From Bacteroidota bacterium (lineage in GTDB: Bacteria; Bacteroidota; Ignavibacteria; Kapaibacteriales; UBA2268): a stretch of 57,360 nt of DNA. How positions within the stretch are numbered: the first letter of the stretch is position 1; each line of letters begins with the position of its first letter. Below, in pieces: positions 52,183 to 57,360 of the stretch. The notes beneath the pieces are model-generated. The model was not told where the DNA came from and ran no database searches. It saw only the letters and a program-made list of their open reading frames with translations. Where the stretch lies: positions 1 through 57,360 of the forward strand of contig JAKIZO010000010.1 in NCBI GenBank assembly GCA_022707965.1, given 5' to 3'. Made by a program: the position numbers and the translations under genes.

Positions 52183-53874
52183 CTAATTTGGTGGATAGAG
52201 CAATGAAGCATTTGGATTTGTAATGTAAATAATATAACCTTTTCCAGGCACTAAATTTTGCAATGTACCGGAGGAATTTGTTTGATAGGAATTGCCATCG
52301 GTATCTTTTACGTGGTCGTACATTCCTATCAATGAAATTAAACCAAGAGCAGGCGAAATATTTGTGTTCCTTGTGTAAGGTATCCAGTGCCAACCCGTTC
52401 TATTCAGATTGATTGGGAAATTTTCAGGACTAATTGCAAAACCCGTAACTCCGAAGCTTACAGAATCCGAAGCCAATATCAAATAAGATTCTTTGTTGTT
52501 CCACGATGAGAGAGTATTTGCAAAAGGTGGGGAAAAAATTCTACCATCAGCGGCTTTGGCAATGATTAATTTATTCCCTGTTTTTTGCTTTATTTGCGAA
52601 AACAAGCTATCAAATGGAAGTACGTTCAATGAGACCAAATTCCATCCTGCGGAAAGAGTAATATTCTGCGTTACGCTATCAGTAGTTGTGAAGCTAAATA
52701 TGCTCGACCAGATAGATGAATCTGTTGCATTTTTGGAGCAAACCCGCCAGTAATATGTCGTGTTTAACAGCAAAGATTGCAATTGAAAGCTCGTAGATGT
52801 TGTAGTTGTGTTCACAACGAAATTGCTGAACGAACTATTTGTGGATACTTGGACTCTATAAGAGGAAGCAAGCGGTACATTGCTCCAACTAAGTGATACA
52901 TTCGGCAATATGTTTGTTGAATTGTTTGCAGGTGAGATTAAATTTGGAGGTGGCAATGAACTTTGTTCATATCGAAGAACATTTCCACCATATCCGACAG
53001 CATAAGCAACCGTTGGAGAAACGAACTGAACATCGGTTAATTGCACGGCTGCACTTGTAGATTCATCAAGCCAGTTCGCTCCGCCATTTGTTGTTCTTAA
53101 TATTTTTCCACCAACACCAACACAAGCACCGTTATTCGTATCGTAGAAATGCACTGCTGTAAGTTGAGCAGTTGTGCCACTTGTTTGCTGCGTCCAGGAA
53201 GCGCCACCATTTGTTGTTTTAAGTATTGTGCCATTGCCACCGACGACGTAACCGACGTTAGCATTAACAAAGCTAACACCTGCAAGGTTTTCTGTTGTGC
53301 CGCTGGTTAATGAAACCCAGGACGACCCGCCATTTGTTGTTTTAAGTATTGTGCCGTTTGCACCGACAACCCAGCCAGTTGTTGAATTAATAAAGGAAAT
53401 ACCCAGTAAATCTTCCGTAGTGCCGCTTGACTGTGGTGTCCACAATGCACCACCAGTGATTGACTTGATTATTGTACCTGACCTACCGATTGCCCAGCCA
53501 GTTGTAGCATTAACAAACAGAATTCTGAGCAAATCATTTGTTGTTCCACTGAATTGAAGATTCCAGTTGCTTCCAGCGTTTGTCGTTTTTAAAATAATTC
53601 CGAACAATCCGCACGCCCAACCCGTTGTAACATTAGTGAAATTGACACCAAGTAGCATATTAGTATTGCTAACATTCTGGCTAATCCAGCTACTACCGCC
53701 ATTGGTTGTTTTGGCAATTGCCCCAAACATTCCGACTATATAGCCGTTGTTAGCATCTACAAAATGAGAAGAATTAATCTGGAATGTTGCATCAGTATTT
53801 TTATTTATCCACTGAGAGAGAGAAACATTTGCTGATAATAGAATTATTACCAGTATGTAAAGATGTTTCTTCAA
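52183..53874 (-). CDS. Exported YCF48-type BNR repeat protein with fibronectin type III domain
   Basis: 563 aa with signal peptide 1-20 (LYILVIILLSANVSLS). Residues about 20-295 contain six beta-propeller-like units ending K/R-TTNGGSSW or similar (W..Q.SGTT..L.GV.F.N...G..VG..G.I), typical of YCF48/PSII assembly-factor-like proteins. A fibronectin type III domain follows (about 310-398, SWSNVPLASSYRVQVS, TYYWRVCSKNA), then a C-terminal domain starting TLSAGWNLVSLNV. No T9SS sorting motif is visible. It starts directly at the carbonic anhydrase stop, so it belongs to that operon. Function unknown; the photosystem name should not be taken literally. Confidence 0.8.
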   Translation of the reverse strand: MKKHLYILVIILLSANVSLSQWINKNTDATFQINSSHFVDANNGYIVGMFGAIAKTTNGGSSWISQNVSNTNMLLGVNFTNVTTGWACGLFGIILKTTNAGSNWNLQFSGTTNDLLRILFVNATTGWAIGRSGTIIKSITGGALWTPQSSGTTEDLLGISFINSTTGWVVGANGTILKTTNGGSSWVSLTSGTTENLAGVSFVNANVGYVVGGNGTILKTTNGGASWTQQTSGTTAQLTAVHFYDTNNGACVGVGGKILRTTNGGANWLDESTSAAVQLTDVQFVSPTVAYAVGYGGNVLRYEQSSLPPPNLISPANNSTNILPNVSLSWSNVPLASSYRVQVSTNSSFSNFVVNTTTTSTSFQLQSLLLNTTYYWRVCSKNATDSSIWSSIFSFTTTDSVTQNITLSAGWNLVSLNVLPFDSLFSQIKQKTGNKLIIAKAADGRIFSPPFANTLSSWNNKESYLILASDSVSFGVTGFAISPENFPINLNRTGWHWIPYTRNTNISPALGLISLIGMYDHVKDTDGNSYQTNSSGTLQNLVPGKGYIIYITNPNASLLYPPN

Positions 53875-54699
53875 TTAAGACTTCCGTTTTGCTAAAATAA
53901 ATACCAATATAGTTGCAAGCAAACTCACAAGAACAATGAAAATTGCCATAAAAATAAAATTCTTCGTAGTGAAAAAGCTTTTGCTATCGGAATGTTGTGC
54001 CTCGCTGTGTTTAGAAATTTCAACAAGTTTTTTCTCATCGGGATGAGTGCCCAACCATTCGATTTTACCCGTTTCTATATCATAAATTGCCCCAACAACC
54101 TGGAGCTTTTTCTCTTCAATCAAGTGTCCTATTATCTTACTATTCGAAATAATATCGCTAATGGTCTGGAAGACATTTTCTTTTATCGTTAAATCTACTA
54201 AGTTATGCTTATCAGAATGCTCTTTTTGAACTTTTTCGAAAGCGGGTTTTATTTTATCAGCTAATTTAGGTAAATGCCCTTCTAAATGAGCACCACTTGC
54301 AACAGCTGTTACCGCACCGCATTTGGTATGACCTAATACTACAAGTAAAGGTGTCGCTAAATGTTCAGTTCCATATTCGATGGTTGCAATTTCATCAACA
54401 TCAGCAACATTTCCCGCTACTTTAACAACGAACAAATCACCAACGCCTTGGTCGAATAATACTTCTACAGGCACTCGTGAGTCCGAACAAGCAAGAATTG
54501 TAGCAAATGGCTTTTGCCCTTTGCTTGCTGTTTCCTGCCTTCGTTCAAGTGATCGATTTGGGTGAGCAGATTGTCCTGCAACAAACCGCTCGTTGCCTTC
54601 TCGCAGCCGTTGCAACGACATTTCCCAAGGGTTAGCGATTAAATTGCAAACCATACCAAATATTGAAATGGCAAATAGTAAATAAATTTTTCTTTTCAT
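53875..54699 (-). CDS. Periplasmic, membrane-anchored beta-class carbonic anhydrase
   Basis: 274 aa. A cleavable-type signal peptide (residues 4-22, LLFAISIFGMVCNLIA) precedes a complete beta-CA domain: Zn ligands C71 (ILACSDSRVP), H124 and C127 (LGHTKCGAV), catalytic dyad D73/R75. Unusually, a C-terminal transmembrane helix (about 247-269, FIFMAIFIVLVSLLATILVFIL) with a basic RKS end would anchor it in the inner membrane facing the periplasm. It interconverts CO2 and bicarbonate. Downstream of a WYL regulator and ferritin-like gene (7-bp gap), so possibly induced with them. Confidence 0.9.
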   Translation of the reverse strand: MKRKIYLLFAISIFGMVCNLIANPWEMSLQRLREGNERFVAGQSAHPNRSLERRQETASKGQKPFATILACSDSRVPVEVLFDQGVGDLFVVKVAGNVADVDEIATIEYGTEHLATPLLVVLGHTKCGAVTAVASGAHLEGHLPKLADKIKPAFEKVQKEHSDKHNLVDLTIKENVFQTISDIISNSKIIGHLIEEKKLQVVGAIYDIETGKIEWLGTHPDEKKLVEISKHSEAQHSDSKSFFTTKNFIFMAIFIVLVSLLATILVFILAKRKS

Positions 54700-54706
54700 A
54701 TTTATT

Positions 54707-55147
54707 CTAATTTTCTTTTAAAATTTCTTCATCATAAATCGTTTCAAGTTGTAGTTTATGCTTTGCTTCCTCTTGCGACAAACGAATAAACACATTTCGA
54801 GCTTCACCTTCGACTTGTGCAGCCAATTGTTGATATAAACTCATTGCTCGTTCTTCTCTTTTCATTGCAATAATTAATATTTGCTGAAAAGTAATATCGC
54901 TTTCCGCTTCCACATCATCCATAAAATCGCTTATCTGTAAATTTGTAGGTTGCTCTATTAAGCTAATTTCCGAAGGATTATCAAGATAATTTTGGAGAAT
55001 ATTTTTGTGAGAAACTTCCATTTCTTCTAACTCTTTCAAAAATGCTTTGCTCGATTGGAGTTTCGCTATATTTTGGAGCTTCTTGTAAAACTCAATTGCT
55101 TCAATTTCTTTGTTGATAGCAAATTCAATGATTTCTCTAACTTTCAT
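54707..55147 (-). CDS. Ferritin-like/rubrerythrin-type diiron protein
   Basis: 146-aa four-helix protein. Two halves each carry the diiron signature: E14/E19 with E44xxH47 (EEMEVSH) and E98/E99 with E127xxH130 (SQEEAKH). The C-terminal rubredoxin module of true rubrerythrins is absent. Its ATG overlaps the WYL regulator's stop (TAATG), so the two are translationally coupled. Probable role in peroxide or iron handling, as the family suggests; not tested. Confidence 0.85.
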   Translation of the reverse strand: MKVREIIEFAINKEIEAIEFYKKLQNIAKLQSSKAFLKELEEMEVSHKNILQNYLDNPSEISLIEQPTNLQISDFMDDVEAESDITFQQILIIAMKREERAMSLYQQLAAQVEGEARNVFIRLSQEEAKHKLQLETIYDEEILKEN

Positions 55148-56145
55148 TATTCATTTCCTTCTATTTCTTTGTAATCATAATCTATCAAAGCTTTTTCAAG
55201 TTTTTCAATGATTGCTTTTCTTAATTCTTTGGGCTTTTTGATAATTATTGCAGAACTCCAACTCAACAGCCAACTAATAAAATCAGGTCCAAGCGGGACT
55301 TTCAATTCCATTGTCAAGCTTCCATCTTCTTCTTCAATCAAGTTTTGAGATTGATGCCATTTTCTATTGATGAAATAATGCTTGAATTCGGGTTTGATTG
55401 TAAGAACAATGCGTTTTGGCTCGCCATAGAACACGCCAAATCTATTTTTAGTCCATTCCTTGAAACTAAATTCAGGCAATTTTTTCTTGAAGTTCGGGAC
55501 TTCTTCCATATTTACTATGTTGTGCAATGCAAGTGCTATGTGTGAATCGTGTTTTGGAACGTAAGCCACTGCGTATAACGCACCGCTATATGTAAACAAG
55601 CATCGCAAGTTAATCAATATTTTGTTTATTATGCCTTTGCTTGACGTATTATAGTCAATATTTATCCATTTTTTATTTACAATTGCATCAATGATATCTT
55701 TTAATATGTCATTATACTTTGAGTAATCAAAATAACCAATATTTTGGTCCCAAAATAAACTTTCGGGAGCGTATATCTCATCGGGAGCAAATTTTTCAAG
55801 CTTATCAATTAACCTGTTAATATCATCTTCTATTACAGTCCCGTTAAATGTTTTTAAGTGAGCTTTCAGAATATAAAAGGACAAAATTTCATTATTATCA
55901 ATTCTCATCATTGCTTCGGCTTTTCGAATTTCCTTCGGGATAAACCATAAATGCTCTTTCCCAACACGAGTAGCATTGACTGTTGGTTCGCACTTTTGAA
56001 GAAGCAACATATCCCGCTGAACCGTTCTTAAAGAATGCGGTCCAAATTCTTTACAAATCATTTCATACGCTTCCGAAGTTGTGTATTTGTTTCCCATCTG
56101 AAGTTTTTTTAATAAAAAAACTATCCTTTGTGCCTGGTCTGCCAT
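55147..56145 (-). CDS. WYL-domain transcriptional regulator
   Basis: 332 aa. N-terminal winged helix-turn-helix (about 1-75; TTSEAYEMICKEFGPHSLRTVQRDMLLL) followed by a WYL ligand-sensing domain (about 145-240; YNTSSKGIINKILINLRCLFTYSGALYAVAYVPKHD) and a C-terminal WCX-like extension (GPDFISWLLSWSSAIIIKKPKELRKAII). The eponymous tripeptide reads LYAVAYV here. It heads an operon with ferritin-like, carbonic anhydrase and YCF48 genes, and the region upstream contains strong palindromes, which suggests autoregulation. The effector is unknown; WYL proteins commonly sense nucleotides or nucleic acids. Confidence 0.9.
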   Translation of the reverse strand: MADQAQRIVFLLKKLQMGNKYTTSEAYEMICKEFGPHSLRTVQRDMLLLQKCEPTVNATRVGKEHLWFIPKEIRKAEAMMRIDNNEILSFYILKAHLKTFNGTVIEDDINRLIDKLEKFAPDEIYAPESLFWDQNIGYFDYSKYNDILKDIIDAIVNKKWINIDYNTSSKGIINKILINLRCLFTYSGALYAVAYVPKHDSHIALALHNIVNMEEVPNFKKKLPEFSFKEWTKNRFGVFYGEPKRIVLTIKPEFKHYFINRKWHQSQNLIEEEDGSLTMELKVPLGPDFISWLLSWSSAIIIKKPKELRKAIIEKLEKALIDYDYKEIEGNE

Positions 56146-56160
56146 TCTTTCCCCTCATAT

Positions 56161-56219
56161 TGATAATTTTATTGCGATTAAAGTTGATTAACAATTAAGC
56201 TTAATTTATAAAATTATCA
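56161..56219. promoter_or_regulatory. Operator-like palindromes between the WYL regulator and rlpA
   Basis: TGATAATTTTAT (56161-56172) and ATAAAATTATCA (56208-56219) form a perfect 12-bp inverted repeat with a 35-bp spacer. Inside it AATTAAGCTTAATT (56193-56206) is a perfect 14-bp palindrome. The left arm begins 16 bp upstream of the WYL start. Binding of a dimeric regulator to one or both is plausible. Confidence 0.5.
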
Positions 56220-56259
56220 TTAATAATTCAAAAGTATTTTTTTGCACAAGAATATCGTT

Positions 56260-56267
56260 TAAATTTG
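56260..56267 (+). promoter_or_regulatory. Candidate -7 element of rlpA
   Basis: TAAATTTG matches TAnnTTTG and ends 30 bp upstream of the rlpA ATG. A TTTG lies 15 bp further up, shorter than the usual 19-21. Confidence 0.4.
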
Positions 56268-56297
56268 TATGTATTATAAAACAATAAACGAATTTGT

Positions 56298-56738
56298 ATG
56301 AAATTATTATTATTGTTTGTTTCTACCTCAATTTTTCTTGTTTCGTGTGCTTCGGCAGTTCGATTTACAGATAATAATACTTTTAGCAATAATAATGCTC
56401 GTATCAATTCTTCCTCCAACACCAAAGATGCTGAATTCCCATCTGGATACACTTTTAGAGGAAAAGCGTCATACTACGCTGATAAATTTCACGGCCGCTC
56501 AACTGCAAGCGGAGAAGTGTTCGACCAAAATAAGCTCACTGCGGCTCATCGTTCGTTGCCATTTGGGACAAAACTAAAAGTTAGAAACTTAAAGAATAAT
56601 CGCTCAGTAGTGGTAGTTATAAACGACAGAGGTCCTTTTGTAGAAGGCAGAATTATAGACCTATCCTACGAAGCTGCCCGCCAACTCGATATGCTACAAG
56701 ATGGGATTGCCGATGTTGAATGTACCATTTTAGAATAA
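56298..56738 (+). CDS. rlpA: RlpA-like septal lytic transglycosylase/lipoprotein
   Basis: 146-aa lipoprotein with signal [15 protein letters not shown] (lipidated Cys17). After a Ser/Asn-rich linker, the double-psi beta-barrel (about 50-146) has the RlpA signature [34 protein letters not shown] and [22 protein letters not shown]. RlpA proteins cleave naked glycan strands at division sites. The SPOR domain of the Pseudomonas protein is absent, as in other short homologues. It stands alone in front of dxs. Confidence 0.93.
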   Translation: MKLLLLFVSTSIFLVSCASAVRFTDNNTFSNNNARINSSSNTKDAEFPSGYTFRGKASYYADKFHGRSTASGEVFDQNKLTAAHRSLPFGTKLKVRNLKNNRSVVVVINDRGPFVEGRIIDLSYEAARQLDMLQDGIADVECTILE

Positions 56739-56800
56739 TTAAAACTAACTTTTTGATTAATCGTCATATTTAAAGTTTTGTTAAAGTTTATTTAAGAAAA

Positions 56801-57360
56801 ATGAAAAACTATAAATATCTATTGAAAATAGATTCGCCTGAAGACCTCAAAAAAATACCATTGGAGGAGCTTCCAATAGTATGTGATGAAGTTCGCGATT
56901 TTATGATAGATACCATTACCAAAACGGGCGGGCATTTCGGTGCGGGTCTTGGGGTTGTTGAACTTACAGTTGCTCTTCACTACGTTTTTGATACTCCGAC
57001 GGACAAGATTGTCTTTGATGTTGGGCATCAGGGCTATCCCCATAAAATACTCACCGGGCGAAGAGATGCACTTCATACAATTCGCCAGAAGGGTGGGCTC
57101 TCGGGTTTTCTGAAACCCTCTGAATCTGAATACGATGCTTTTGGTGTAGGTCACGCGAGCACCAGCATTTCTGCTGCACTGGGGATGGCAACTGCTCGCG
57201 ATTTAAAGGGCGAAAATTTCAAAGTTGCAGCTGTCATCGGCGATGGCTCTATGACCGGCGGACTTGCATTTGAAGCAATGAATAATGCTGGCGTCCAAAA
57301 AAGAGATATTATTGTCATTCTCAATGATAACAATATGTCAATTGATGCAAATGTTTCAGC
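56801..57360 (+). CDS. dxs: 1-deoxy-D-xylulose-5-phosphate synthase (partial, N-terminal part)
   Basis: First enzyme of the MEP isoprenoid pathway, condensing pyruvate and glyceraldehyde 3-phosphate with thiamine diphosphate. Start at the ATG at 56801; the open frame leaves the window after about 186 codons. Diagnostic segments: [46 protein letters not shown], and the ThDP motif beginning [18 protein letters not shown] and ending NDNNMSI. It supplies precursors for the two prenyl synthases in the window. Only the first third is visible. Confidence 0.95.
   Translation, partial: MKNYKYLLKIDSPEDLKKIPLEELPIVCDEVRDFMIDTITKTGGHFGAGLGVVELTVALHYVFDTPTDKIVFDVGHQGYPHKILTGRRDALHTIRQKGGLSGFLKPSESEYDAFGVGHASTSISAALGMATARDLKGENFKVAAVIGDGSMTGGLAFEAMNNAGVQKRDIIVILNDNNMSIDANVS

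Noticed and set aside
1-57360. CRISPR arrays, tRNA or rRNA genes, complete insertion sequences
   Set aside because: No regularly spaced repeats, cloverleaf-like genes, rRNA signatures or transposase frames were found by reading both strands.

Overview
The window comes from an AT-rich, Gram-negative bacterium of the Bacteroidota/Ignavibacteriota/Kapabacteria assemblage. Supporting signs are T9SS-type C-terminal sorting domains on exported proteins, a recurring Bacteroidetes-like -7 promoter element (TAnnTTTG) upstream of several genes, lipoprotein signal peptides, an OmpA-rich envelope and a sigma/anti-sigma/outer-membrane-protein operon. FlhA (flagellar) together with Ccm cytochrome maturation fits Ignavibacteria/Kapabacteria better than typical Bacteroidetes. 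This placement is inferred from gene content; no rRNA, tRNA or CRISPR array was seen.

Layout. 1-0.84 kb (-): a perR-dps peroxide/iron operon, dps running off the window. 1-4.2 kb (-): flhA-fbp. 4.4-12 kb (+): exported M28 peptidase, a large PAS/GAF sensor kinase-like protein, ccmE-ccmF. 12-14.4 kb (+): an apparently imported, defence-like gene (ScoMcrA-type head plus PD-(D/E)XK-like nuclease plus unknown domain) interrupted near its end by an in-frame TAG, followed by a strongly structured three-way-junction element. 14.4-15.9 kb (-): a HutH-like ammonia-lyase. 16.1-22.3 kb (+): trkA, a deleted trkH relic, trkH, trpS, a secreted esterase and an RNA methyltransferase. 22.3-30.2 kb (-): nuoF-batD-nuoL-nuoM-nuoN. 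30.3-32.3 kb (-): dprA and a prenyl synthase. 32.5-34.6 kb (+): thioredoxin-like lipoprotein and a GT-C membrane protein. 34.6-37.1 kb (-): ECF sigma, anti-sigma, beta-barrel, lipoprotein. 37.3-39.8 kb (-): clpC. 40-42.3 kb (+): long-chain prenyl synthase and an acidic TPR protein. 42.2-52.1 kb (-): a surface operon (glycine-rich giant, double OmpA-domain protein, subtilisin). 52.2-56.1 kb (-): WYL regulator, ferritin-like protein, membrane-anchored periplasmic carbonic anhydrase, YCF48 repeat protein. 56.3 kb to end (+): rlpA and the start of dxs.

Functional picture: a respiring cell (complex I, c-type cytochromes, prenyl side chains for quinones and carriers) with K+ uptake, peroxide defence and a T9SS-decorated surface. 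Several proteins carry a change at a defining residue: PerR without its structural zinc cysteines, a histidine kinase with Glu in place of the phosphoacceptor His, HutH with Ala-Cys-Gly as MIO precursor, CcmE with Cys in place of heme-binding His, and a TlpA-like protein with CPYS. The strongest candidate for something undescribed is the defence-like gene at 12.4-14.2 kb together with its upstream inverted repeat, its amber-separated tail and the structured element behind it.
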